Assembly: GCF_008386495.1 (NCBI RefSeq)
Contig: NZ_VTHJ01000026.1
Coordinates: 72,912-112,698, forward strand
DNA length: 39,787 bases
From: Streptomyces tailanensis
GTDB taxonomy: Bacteria > Actinomycetota > Actinomycetes > Streptomycetales > Streptomycetaceae
Direction: 5' to 3'
Below the pieces are notes generated by a model that had not been told where the DNA came from, made no database searches, and worked only from the letters and a program-made list of their open reading frames with translations. The position numbers and the translations under genes are program-made. How positions within the stretch are numbered: position 1 is the stretch's first letter; each line of letters begins with the position of its first letter. Of this stretch, positions 25,189 to 32,933 are shown one piece after another.

Positions 25189-27636
25189 CTACCCGGGCAT
25201 GACGCCGTGAATGCGGGAGAGGGTGAAAACACGCTCGTCGTTTCGCAGGTGGCACCAGGCGTACAGGTAGGGCGGGTCGAGATCGAGCTCGCTGAGGGTC
25301 CGTATAGTGCGGCTGCCCGAGGCGGCGACGTATTCAATGGTGACCGGCTGGCCTTCGCTTACGGCATGGGCCAGCTGACGAACGTCGGTGAGGGATAGCT
25401 GACGGGCGTACCCGGCGATGATTTCCTCGGTGTCGCTGTCGAAGGGGATGCCGTTGTGCGGGTCGGGCTGCGGGGAGGCCGGTGGCGCGGTCTTCAGCCG
25501 AGTGGCCAGGGCACGCAGGTCGGCCGTCGCCGGAGTCTCATCCGTCCGGCCGTCGGTCTTCCGGCGGCGGGAGGTGCCGCCGGACCGGCGCGGGGACGGG
25601 ACCAGTGCGACGGCACGGTGGCGCTGAGCCTTCTCGACTCGTACCGTCCCGTCGGCGGTTTCGGCGACTGGTGCATAGCCCGCGGCCCGGAGCGCTGCGA
25701 GGGTTTTGTCGAGCGAGGTCCGGCTTACCAGTACAGTCGGCGCCAGGTGGCGCAGGCCGAGTTGGGCTAGCCCCCGGTGGGCGGCCAGCTCGGCCAGGAG
25801 TGCGGGCTCTTCGCCGTGGAGCACGCAGGCCGCGGGGGCGATGCGAACCCGGCCGTGACCGCGCGCGGTGTCGTGGATCAAGTAGACCAGCGGCTGGGGG
25901 AGAGTCTCTACGGAGATGGCGGCCAGGTCGGCTTCGATGGCATCGGGGGTGCGGCCGGCGTCCAGGGCCCGGCGGATGGTGCCGGAGCTGAACCGCCACA
26001 CCGATGCCGTGCCGCCGGTTTCGCGGTCGGCGACCGAATCCAGCAGCGTGGTGAGGCGGGCGGACGGCGTGCCGGTGACGACGGCCGTGAGGTCGGCGCC
26101 GAAGCGGGCGGACGCAGTGGCGTCGGGAAGCAGCCGTCGGCAGGCGGCGGCCAGTGTCTCGGCGTCATCGTCCGGCCGGGTGGACAACAGGGCGGTCCCG
26201 ACGGGGGACAGAGCGCCCCGGGCGAGAACGCCGAGCAGTTCCGCCTCGCGGATCACGGTGGCGAACGGCGTGGCGTCCTGGGGCAGCGAGTCGGCGAGTG
26301 GACGGTGCCAGGCGACAAGCGGGCCCAGGTCCGCGTGACTCTTCACGCCGTGCCCCACTGGGAGCCGTGCCGCGGCGGTGAGGAGACCCTCCCGGGCCTG
26401 CAGACAGCCGCCACAAGGAGGTGCTCCGGCAAGCACGGCCAGGGACTTGCCGTCCTCGTCGCGGGCCTGACCGGGGGTGAGCTGCATTGTCCGCCACGCC
26501 CGGAGAAGCACCGCGAACTGTTCAGCCGGTTCCTGTTCCGCCCAGGCGTCGTAGCCCTCCGTCGCCGTGACCCTGTCGCCGTCCCGGGCCAACAGCCCGG
26601 CGGCGTAGGCCGTTTCGAACACAATGCGCACCACGACGTCGTCACAGCGTGCCGCCTTGCCGACCCGGGAGAGTTCTCGTGCTCCGATCCCGCCGCTCTT
26701 CAGCCGGGCCGGCGGTGAGGCGGCGCACACCGTGAGAACCGAGGCGGCATGAGCGCCGAACGCCATGGCCGCGGCCGTCGCCTCGCGGTCCACCTCGGCC
26801 GGGGTGACGGGCACGGTGGGCACATCGGGCGGGACGGGCTCGAACGGAGCGCGCCAGCCGGGCCCGCGCAGTGCGAGCGCCACCTCGGCCGGCATGCGCG
26901 CCGTTCCGTACCCGCGACGGTCCTGAACCAGCAGTCCCCGCTCCAGCGCCCATCGCGCACCCGGCTCCGAGTCGATCCCCGGAGACCCGAACACAATGAA
27001 CTCCGACCGCCCCGGCGTGGTCCTCGCCCGGCGCTCAAGCAGCTTGCGGGTGGCCACCGGAGCCCGTGCCACGAGTTCGGTGATCCGCTCGCTGTCTCTG
27101 TGGTGTTCCACCAGGTCCGTCAGCCGCTGCTGCTTGGTGCCACCGGACTTGATCCCCAATGCCCCCAGCATGCGGCGCAGTTCGTCGGAGGTGGTGTCCT
27201 TCAGCAGTTGACGCAGTGGTGGGTCCAGTCCCAACGGAGCGTCCCAAGCCTGCCGCAGCGGCGCCACCATGCGCAGCAGTCCCTGACCATCCGGCCAGAC
27301 CAGCGCGTGATCGGCCAGCGTGTGAAGGGCCGCGTCCAGCCCGCGAGCACGCTCCTCGTCCACCGCTCCCAGCAGTTCCGCCGCGGCATCGCGGGTGGTG
27401 GGCGCCAGCGCCGCGAGCGCCTCGGCCACCTGCAGGTGCGGGAGCGCGAGCCGGGGTAGTACCTGTGCCACCGCCCCCGGCCGCTGCAGGCGGTCCGCCA
27501 GTTCGCCGACCGACCTCGGCTCCGGAGGAGACACGGCATCGGTCCTCGTTGTGAGGACCCTCTCCAGCCGCGCTGTATTTAGGCTGAGCAGCCAGGCGGC
27601 CAGTGTTGATCCACTGGACTTACTGATGGGGAACAC
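25189..27636 (-). CDS. Helicase-associated (Helicase_C_3-like) protein with C-terminal WYL-type domain
   Basis: About 815 residues if GTG 27636 is the start; similarity begins at STLAAWLLSLNTARLERVL and the frame is open to 27801. The N-terminal winged-helix-like part contains ELADRLQRPGAVAQVLPRL and MLGALGIKSGGTKQQRLTDL. The XPB/Ssl2-type Helicase_C_3 region is seen in VWRFSSGTIRRALDAGRTPD and LPQPLVYLIHDTARGHGRVR. The end (QLAHAVSEGQPVTIEYVAAS, YLYAWCHLRNDERVFTLSRI) reads as a WYL ligand-sensing domain. No Walker A or DEAD box, so it is not itself a helicase. It has the look of a sensor or DNA-binding partner. It overlaps the att arm region by a few bases at its 3' end. Confidence 0.82.
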   Translation of the reverse strand: MFPISKSSGSTLAAWLLSLNTARLERVLTTRTDAVSPPEPRSVGELADRLQRPGAVAQVLPRLALPHLQVAEALAALAPTTRDAAAELLGAVDEERARGLDAALHTLADHALVWPDGQGLLRMVAPLRQAWDAPLGLDPPLRQLLKDTTSDELRRMLGALGIKSGGTKQQRLTDLVEHHRDSERITELVARAPVATRKLLERRARTTPGRSEFIVFGSPGIDSEPGARWALERGLLVQDRRGYGTARMPAEVALALRGPGWRAPFEPVPPDVPTVPVTPAEVDREATAAAMAFGAHAASVLTVCAASPPARLKSGGIGARELSRVGKAARCDDVVVRIVFETAYAAGLLARDGDRVTATEGYDAWAEQEPAEQFAVLLRAWRTMQLTPGQARDEDGKSLAVLAGAPPCGGCLQAREGLLTAAARLPVGHGVKSHADLGPLVAWHRPLADSLPQDATPFATVIREAELLGVLARGALSPVGTALLSTRPDDDAETLAAACRRLLPDATASARFGADLTAVVTGTPSARLTTLLDSVADRETGGTASVWRFSSGTIRRALDAGRTPDAIEADLAAISVETLPQPLVYLIHDTARGHGRVRIAPAACVLHGEEPALLAELAAHRGLAQLGLRHLAPTVLVSRTSLDKTLAALRAAGYAPVAETADGTVRVEKAQRHRAVALVPSPRRSGGTSRRRKTDGRTDETPATADLRALATRLKTAPPASPQPDPHNGIPFDSDTEEIIAGYARQLSLTDVRQLAHAVSEGQPVTIEYVAASGSRTIRTLSELDLDPPYLYAWCHLRNDERVFTLSRIHGVMPG

Positions 27637-27843
27637 CTCACCGTCGAAGAGCAGGATGGCTCCGCAAGGGAACCGGCACGCACCGTATTCAAGGGTGGCG
27701 GACGGACAACGCCGATGGTCACACGAAAGGGTGTTGCATGCTGCGCGGCCGTGGTGCGGGGGCGTACACCGTAAGGGTGGCCGATGTCCGCCCGAGTGCA
27801 TGCCGCGGCGACGTCGGCTGACGTCGCCGACTATCGCCGCGGG

Positions 27844-28269
27844 TCATACCTTCCGGACGACGATCGACTCCGGGACCAGTCGCTCCAGATCGTCCACGTC
27901 CGAGGTGAAGACGGTGACCTGCCCCTTCTGCCGCCGGGCGATGACGGCCAGTACCGCGTCGATGGCGTACTTGTGTCCGTGCAGCTTCGCGTCGGCCAGG
28001 AGCCGACGGGCCTGACGTGCCTCGTCCTTCCCGATCTCGGCAACCTTGAGGCGCGAGAGGACCCAGTCCCAGCGCTGCTCGGTGGTCCTGCCGTCGTATG
28101 CCTCGACCAGCGTCATAGGAGATGTCACCACCTCGGCCTCGCCCCGCGCTGCGAGGTCCAGCCAGGCGATCATCTTCCGGTCACCGCGCACGGCGAGGGA
28201 CAGTGCCTCACAGTCGAGCACGAAGACGCGCAGCCGCGGCTGCGCAGGGTCACCGGCCCGTTTCTTCAC
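27844..28269 (-). CDS. VapC-like PIN-domain toxin, module II
   Basis: 141 residues from GTG 28269, overlapping the antitoxin stop by 4 bp. PIN residues: D in VFVLDCEALS, E in MTLVEAYDG, D in HGHKYAIDAVLAVIA, D in VFTSDVDDLERL. The LHGHKYAID block and the VLDxExLS start are shared with the module I and III toxins, while the rest differs a lot, so the paralogues are old. Predicted RNase held by the RHH antitoxin encoded just upstream. Confidence 0.86.
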   Translation of the reverse strand: MKKRAGDPAQPRLRVFVLDCEALSLAVRGDRKMIAWLDLAARGEAEVVTSPMTLVEAYDGRTTEQRWDWVLSRLKVAEIGKDEARQARRLLADAKLHGHKYAIDAVLAVIARRQKGQVTVFTSDVDDLERLVPESIVVRKV

Positions 28270-28544
28270 GCGGCCTCTCCTGCATTGTCCTTGGCGGTGG
28301 CGCGGCGGCGCTCGTGCTCGGCGTCGAGGTCCGCCAGCTCCTCCAGCGCTTCCACATGTTCGTCATCGGTGACGGGGCCGTGTTCCTCCTGCAGCCAGTC
28401 CACGAGTTCCCGCAGCCGGTCCCGGTCGCGCTTGAAGCGCAGTGCCTCGGCGACGTACGCCGACAGGCCCCGCTCGGCTGCCTCCGTGCAAATCTCGTCC
28501 AGGAGATCCTCAGGGATGGTCACCGTCACCTTCTTGGTTGCCAT
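28266..28544 (-). CDS. VapB-like antitoxin (ribbon-helix-helix), module II
   Basis: 92 residues from ATG 28544. RHH motif: KKVTVTIPEDLLDEICTEAA followed by SAYVAEALRFKRDRDRLREL. A long charged tail (DAEHERRRATAKDNAGEAA) would wrap the toxin. Coupled to the toxin by GTGA. An in-frame ATG at 28559 is an alternative start. Confidence 0.84.
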   Translation of the reverse strand: MATKKVTVTIPEDLLDEICTEAAERGLSAYVAEALRFKRDRDRLRELVDWLQEEHGPVTDDEHVEALEELADLDAEHERRRATAKDNAGEAA

Positions 28545-28554
28545 ACAAGTCACC

Positions 28555-28567
28555 ATACTCCTGGTAT
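28555..28567. promoter_or_regulatory. Short dyad upstream of the module II antitoxin
   Basis: ATAC-TCCTG-GTAT, 11 bp before ATG 28544 on the minus strand. The shape resembles the GCATA/TATGC dyad before the module I antitoxin. Candidate self-repression site. Confidence 0.35.
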
Positions 28568-28661
28568 CGAATCCCTTACCAGGTTGTCGCTGCGACAGCC
28601 TCAAGTACGGCCGGCGCACGTGGCCGGGCTCGGCCGGAGAGTTCCGGCGCGGAGTCGGCTG

Positions 28662-29555
28662 TCAGGAGGCTGTGGCGGGGCGTGGGTCGCCGTGGAACAC
28701 TTGGCTCGCGTGCCAGGCGCGATGGGTCGGCGCGATGGAGCGGACGCCCGGCTGAGGGCCGAGGAGCGTACGGCCCGCGAGTGCTATGACGTGTTCGTGG
28801 GCGGCAGGGCTGTGGCCGACGAACCGCTGTGAGACCAGGATGCGGTGGCCGTCGCCGACACCGAGGGCGCCCTTGTCGAAGAGCTTGTGGTGCAGCGAGC
28901 ACAGACACAGTCCGTTGTCGACATCGTCAGGGCCGCCGAACGCCCACCACCGCACGTGCGCGGCCTCCAGTCCGACCGGAATCGCGCCGATCCTGCCGTC
29001 ATAGCCGCAGAAGGCGCACCGATACTCGTAAGCCGTCAGCACCAGCTCCCGCATCCGTGGGTCCCGGCGCCTCCGCACGGCCGAGACCTCGGCGGTCTCC
29101 GCCTGTTCCAGCTCCAGACCGACGACTTCGCACAGCTCGTCGTGGAGCGATGGCGGGAAGTTCAGGTCGAGCAGCACCCGTGCCATCCGGCCGAGCAGCG
29201 ACGGCTCACGCCGCAGCGCCGTCCGCAGGTCGGGCGCCAGGCGCCCTGCCGCTCCCGCGGCCCGCAGCTCCCCTACCCCACTACCGGGGCTGCCCGGTCC
29301 GCGATCGGTACGCACCTCCCACACCCCGTCACTGGCCAGGTGATGGAACGGGTAGGCGGGCGTCGTCTTGTTGGGTGGCCCGTACTCGGACAGCAGCCGC
29401 TTCAGGTCCTCTTCCACTGCGCTGTACCGCAGCTCGTCGTCGGCACCCTGTTGGAACCGGCCGAGGGCGTACAGAAACAGCAGCGGCTTGTGCGGAGCGC
29501 GAGTGCCGCTTCTGGTCCACTGCCTCAGCTTTGCGGTGCGCTCCAGCCAGTCCAT
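28662..29555 (-). CDS. Probable phosphorothioate-DNA-binding HNH restriction endonuclease (SBD-HNH)
   Basis: 297 residues from ATG 29555. The N-terminal half (MDWLERTAKLRQWTRSGTRA, APHKPLLFLYALGRFQQG, YGPPNKTTPAYPFHHLASDG, VWEVRT) fits the sulfur-binding domain family of ScoMcrA/SprMcrA. The C-terminal HNH nuclease has CAFCGYDG (about residue 179), GLEAAHVRWWAFGGPDD and NGLCLCSLHHKLFDKGAL with Cys and His for a zinc knuckle. Such type IV enzymes cut DNA carrying phosphorothioate backbone marks. No dnd genes or methylase are nearby, consistent with restriction of foreign PT-modified DNA. It is the first gene at the right end of module II. Confidence 0.78.
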   Translation of the reverse strand: MDWLERTAKLRQWTRSGTRAPHKPLLFLYALGRFQQGADDELRYSAVEEDLKRLLSEYGPPNKTTPAYPFHHLASDGVWEVRTDRGPGSPGSGVGELRAAGAAGRLAPDLRTALRREPSLLGRMARVLLDLNFPPSLHDELCEVVGLELEQAETAEVSAVRRRRDPRMRELVLTAYEYRCAFCGYDGRIGAIPVGLEAAHVRWWAFGGPDDVDNGLCLCSLHHKLFDKGALGVGDGHRILVSQRFVGHSPAAHEHVIALAGRTLLGPQPGVRSIAPTHRAWHASQVFHGDPRPATAS

Positions 29556-29662
29556 GACCGGCGATCGTAGCGGCGCCCTCGGACACTGTCCCGGACTTGC
29601 GAGGGCAGGCGGCTGACGGCGACCTGGGGGCGCAGCGATTTGCGCTGAATGACCGGAATAAG

Positions 29663-29681
29663 CGAGACCAAAACTGAGACC
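29663..29681 (+). repeat. Left arm of att C: GAGACC pair
   Basis: CGAGACC at 29663 and TGAGACC at 29675, -86 and -74 from 29749. Same heptamer class as the other end of module II. Confidence 0.6.
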
Positions 29682-29692
29682 AGGGCATGCCA

Positions 29693-29725
29693 GAGCGTCG
29701 GACCGCGAGTTGCGGCCCGACGCTC
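29693..29725. terminator. Module-borne terminator behind att C
   Basis: GAGCGTCGG...CCCGACGCTC with inner CCGC/GCGG. Followed on the plus strand by GGTTTTG and on the minus strand by the element arm. Same position relative to the tRNA fragment as in att B and D. Confidence 0.65.
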
Positions 29726-29748
29726 GGTTTTGCCTGTTCAGGCGGCTG

Positions 29749-29814
29749 CGGAGGATACGAGATTCGAACTCGTGAGGGGTTGCCCCCAACACGCTTTCCA
29801 AATGTTCGTCTGGG
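29749..29814 (-). repeat. att repeat C: tRNA-Ser(GGA) 3' fragment
   Basis: Identical to the other copies. Both arms are TGAGACC-class (left from module II, right from module III). TGACCTGCGGTG lies at +91 (29840). Confidence 0.9.
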
Positions 29815-29897
29815 CGTCCGGCGGGGGACGGGGGCGTTCTGACCTGCGGTGGATCGGATTATTCAGTGACGTCTGGACGCAACTGAACGCGGGTGAA

Positions 29898-29916
29898 TGA
29901 GACCAGAACTGAGACC
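29898..29916 (+). repeat. Right arm of att C: TGAGACC pair
   Basis: TGAGACC at 29898 and 29910, +149 and +161 from 29749. Confidence 0.6.
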
Positions 29917-30000
29917 GCGAGGTGACGGGTGGGTGGCTCACGTCGTTCGGTGGGTGCTGCACTCGCGCCGAATTCCTACTTGTTTGATAATGTCGATCCC

Positions 30001-30285
30001 ATGAGCGAGATTCCTTACAACGTCGGCGAGGGGCCAGCCACTAGGGTCAGCCTCTCCCTCCCCGAGGGGACGGCGGAGGCGATCCGCCGGCGAGTCGGCA
30101 AGCGTGAGTTCTCTGCGTTCATCACCGAAGCGGTGGAGCGCGAGCTGCGCGGTCAGATCCTGGATGAGTACCTGGCCGACTACGAACGCCGTCAGGGGCC
30201 GATCTCCGAGCACGAGCAGGAGCGGGCACGCCGGGTCTTCGACGAGGTGTTCGCAGAGGAGGGGCAGTGGCCCGCCGCAAGCTGA
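30001..30285 (+). CDS. VapB-like antitoxin (ribbon-helix-helix), module III
   Basis: 94 residues from ATG 30001. RHH motif: RVSLSLPEGTAEAIRRRVGK followed by FSAFITEAVERELRGQILDE. Acidic C-terminal tail ending RRVFDEVFAEEGQWPAAS. A GATAAT-like -10 element lies about 11 bp before the start (29981-29986), so the leader is very short. Its 3' end overlaps the toxin gene by 19 bp. Confidence 0.83.
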   Translation: MSEIPYNVGEGPATRVSLSLPEGTAEAIRRRVGKREFSAFITEAVERELRGQILDEYLADYERRQGPISEHEQERARRVFDEVFAEEGQWPAAS

Positions 30286-30680
30286 GCCACGAAGGCACCC
30301 TCGTTCTCGACTGCGAGGGCCTGTCGAAGTTCGTCAGTGATCACGAGCCCGTCGTCGCCCTCGTCGCCGAAGCCCGCAAGCGGGGCATGGAGGTGGTCAT
30401 CAGCGCACTGACCATCATCGAAGCGGTGCATCGCCGGACCGACAAGGCGCGGCTCGCCTGGGTCCTGTCCGGCGTGCGGATCGTGCACATCGGCGACGAG
30501 GAGGCCAAGACCGCCTCAGCCATGCTGATCAACGCTGGGCTGCATGGTCACAAATACGCCATCGACGCTGCCGTGGCCGAGATGGCGCTGCGGCAGCGCC
30601 GCCCGGTCGTCATGCTCACCTCGGACATTGACGACATGACGAAGCTCTGCGGCGACCGAGTGCGCCTCGTCGCCGTGTAG
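30267..30680 (+). CDS. VapC-like PIN-domain toxin, module III
   Basis: 137 residues from GTG 30267 after GAGGAGGGG, inside the end of the antitoxin frame. PIN residues: D in LVLDCEGLSKFV, E in ALTIIEAVHRR, D in GLHGHKYAIDAAVAEMAL, D in MLTSDIDDMTKL. The last two motifs are nearly the same as in the module I toxin. Probable RNase; the pair probably stabilises module III. Confidence 0.87.
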   Translation: MARRKLSHEGTLVLDCEGLSKFVSDHEPVVALVAEARKRGMEVVISALTIIEAVHRRTDKARLAWVLSGVRIVHIGDEEAKTASAMLINAGLHGHKYAIDAAVAEMALRQRRPVVMLTSDIDDMTKLCGDRVRLVAV

Positions 30681-30811
30681 TAGATGCCCAAGACCCGAAC
30701 GCCGGGGACGGAAGGTCGGCCCGTACGTTCTTGTCCGAGTGCGGTGGGGCCGGTGGACCAGTCGGTAGCACCCAGGACCGTGAACGGCTGCGTGGCCGGA
30801 CGCTTCGTCTT

Positions 30812-32056
30812 TCATGGTGCCGTGCGGTGCAGCAGCCGCGTGTTGGCTGCGTCCGGCGTGAAACGGTCAGGGGTGAATTCCGTGGCGGACCGAAGTCCGA
30901 GCCACTCCAGCATGGCGTGGTGTTCTCCATGCGCCGGGTCGGCGAGGATCACTTTGAGATCGCTGTAGCCGGGGGCGCCGCCGCAGTCCTCGGGCGGGCA
31001 CGCCCCGGCACCGTCCACGCAGTACGGATAGTGGAGCCCGGCTGCGGCTGTCTGGAACTGCTCCACGGTGATGAGGTGCTCCCAGGAGTCCCCGAAGTCG
31101 TAGGTGTACACACACTGGGCACCCGACTTGAGTAGGGCGCCCAGTGTGGCGGTGCGCTCGTCGCGGAATCCGAGTTCGCCGTCGGGACGGCCGTACTGGA
31201 CGCCGTCGATGGTGAACACGTGCATGTGGCAGTTCTGCCAGCCCATCGCGTCCTGGATCACGGAGTGAAGCCGGTCCAGGTGGATCGAGGCGGGCACCAG
31301 CAGCTGCCGCCAAACCCGGGGGTCGTCCACGTCGGCGAGCTCGACGAGGATCCGCAACACCGCGTCGCCGGGCTCGGGCTCGCCGCGCATCCGGGCCGTC
31401 TCGATGCGGCCGTCCGCCGTCAACTCGGCGGTGGTCTCCGTGAGATGGACAGCGCCCAGGGAGGCGAGGGCCTTCAGGACCCGTTGGACGTCGTGGTCGT
31501 TGGCGGTGCGTAGATGCCCCAGACGGTCGGGGGACAGGTCGTCGAGCACGTACAGCGGGCTGACCGCGTGCCACACCACTTCGTACAGGTCACTGAGCGG
31601 CGCCGGGGCCGTGGCGGCGTACAGCCGGTACAGCAACGCCCGCAGGCCCCGGTCGTACTCGTGCGTGAACAGGGATTCCAACCAGCCGGAGACCGTCACG
31701 GCCGGGCCGATGTGCGGCAACGCGGAGAACAGGACGCCACGCAGTTCGTCGGGGTGGTCCAGCAACTCGGCGTTCTTCTTCACCGGCAACAGGCGCCCGC
31801 CCACGGTCCGCAGCAGTCGTGCCGCCTTCGCCCACTCCACCAGCAGCGTGAGGTGGTACAGCTCCTCGCTGGACTTCGTCTTGAACGTACGGTCCCCGAT
31901 CACGGGGTCCATCCGGTCGCCGGTGTCCAGAACCTCCACCAAAGCTCGCGCGTCGGTAAGCGTCACACGGCCGGTCTGGGGCAGCTTGCGTCCCGCTCCG
32001 ACCCAACCGACCAGCGCCAGCACCTGCTCGACGGTCCTGCCCACTGCCTCACCCAT
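30812..32056 (-). CDS. Plasmid pRiA4b ORF-3 family protein
   Basis: 414 residues from ATG 32056 (GGCAGG upstream; the frame runs to 32149). The C-terminal 180 residues are the pRiA4b ORF-3 domain: DDPRVWRQLLVPASIHLDRL, VIQDAMGWQNCHMHVFTIDG, YTYDFGDSWEHLITVE and CVDGAGACPPEDCGGAPGY. The N-terminal 230 residues are helical (VEQVLALVGWVGAGRKLPQ, LYHLTLLVEWAKAARLLRTV), like the winged-helix region that often precedes it in actinobacteria. Function is unknown; the domain is frequent on plasmids and islands. It is divergent from the HTH gene at 32170, with 113 bp between the starts. Confidence 0.86.
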   Translation of the reverse strand: MGEAVGRTVEQVLALVGWVGAGRKLPQTGRVTLTDARALVEVLDTGDRMDPVIGDRTFKTKSSEELYHLTLLVEWAKAARLLRTVGGRLLPVKKNAELLDHPDELRGVLFSALPHIGPAVTVSGWLESLFTHEYDRGLRALLYRLYAATAPAPLSDLYEVVWHAVSPLYVLDDLSPDRLGHLRTANDHDVQRVLKALASLGAVHLTETTAELTADGRIETARMRGEPEPGDAVLRILVELADVDDPRVWRQLLVPASIHLDRLHSVIQDAMGWQNCHMHVFTIDGVQYGRPDGELGFRDERTATLGALLKSGAQCVYTYDFGDSWEHLITVEQFQTAAAGLHYPYCVDGAGACPPEDCGGAPGYSDLKVILADPAHGEHHAMLEWLGLRSATEFTPDRFTPDAANTRLLHRTAP

Positions 32057-32169
32057 GCTGACCTGCCCGTTCCGGTTCGTTTCCCGTATCACCCGAACCC
32101 AGGATGGCAGCACCGCCGGCGCACCCTGTTCTTCGCATGGGGGCGACACGGAAGTGGAAGACTACGACG

Positions 32170-32892
32170 GTGACGACGCACGACGAGGAACTGCTGGCCC
32201 GGGTCCGGGAGATGAGGGAGCGCGGCAGCGCGCCGAAGCAGATCGCGAAGGCGCTGGGGCTGCGCCCGGCCCAGGCCACCGCGCTGGTCAGACGGGTCGC
32301 CGAGGCGGCGCTGGCGAACGTCGCGCCGGATGAGCGGCCGGTGGTGGGCTGCTGGGTCAACGCGGGCTGGAGCGCGGGACTGGACATGGCCGAAGCCCCG
32401 GCCTGGGCGGCGGCCGACCCCCTCGGCCAGGAGCCGGACCCGGGCACGGACGGCTTCGCCCAGATTCTCCTGGCCCGCCAGGAACGTGCCAGCAGAGTGA
32501 CCGTCATCGGGTTCCTGGTGGACGTGTACTGCCTGGGAGTCAAGAACGTCACCGAACCCGAGGTGATGGGGTCCGGAACCCTGACCACTTACGTACCGAT
32601 GTACTACTCGGCCTTCGATCACCGGCCACTGTCGATCGGCGTGGAGCAGGCGCAGACGATCGTGCACGATGCGGTCGCCTACGCCCGCGGTCTTGGCTTC
32701 GAGCCCGCGGGCGGCTTCGCCGACGCCGCAGCGCACCTCGGTGCCCCGCCCGGCGACGGGCCCGTCATCGGCTTCGGCCGGGACGGCAAGCCGTTCTACT
32801 TCTCCGGCCCGCACGACAACCCGCGCAAGGTGGTCCAGATCCTCGAGCGCACCTGCGGTCCGGGCAACTACGACTACGTTGCCCATCTGTAG
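32170..32892 (+). CDS. Helix-turn-helix protein of unknown function
   Basis: 240 residues from GTG 32170 (GGAAG upstream); ATG 32137 is an alternative. N-terminal HTH: DEELLARVREMRERGSAPKQ and IAKALGLRPAQATALVRRV (about residues 5-45), resembling a resolvase-type HTH. The remaining 190 residues (VTVIGFLVDVYCLGVKNVTE, YYSAFDHRPLSIGVEQAQTI, GFGRDGKPFYFSGPHDNPRK) are a conserved actinobacterial domain I recognise but cannot name a function for. The next gene starts 41 bp downstream on the same strand. Confidence 0.78.
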   Translation: MTTHDEELLARVREMRERGSAPKQIAKALGLRPAQATALVRRVAEAALANVAPDERPVVGCWVNAGWSAGLDMAEAPAWAAADPLGQEPDPGTDGFAQILLARQERASRVTVIGFLVDVYCLGVKNVTEPEVMGSGTLTTYVPMYYSAFDHRPLSIGVEQAQTIVHDAVAYARGLGFEPAGGFADAAAHLGAPPGDGPVIGFGRDGKPFYFSGPHDNPRKVVQILERTCGPGNYDYVAHL

Positions 32893-32933
32893 GAACGGGG
32901 GGCGCGAGTGGCACGAAGCGGGGAACACGAGCA

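Larger units (their letters stand above)
25015..29748. mobile_element. Module II of the tRNA-Ser island (integrase-less, TGAGACC arms)
   Basis: 4734 bp between att B and att C. Arms carry TGAGACC at 25164/25176 and (C)GAGACC/TGAGACC at 29663/29675. Content, all on the minus strand: HNH/SBD restriction enzyme, RHH antitoxin, PIN toxin, Helicase_C_3/WYL protein. No integrase. Confidence 0.72.

Noticed and set aside
28662..29801. Longer HNH protein starting at 29801
   Set aside because: The extra 82 residues are translated from the att repeat and terminator hairpin; family similarity starts at MDWLERTAKL (29555).
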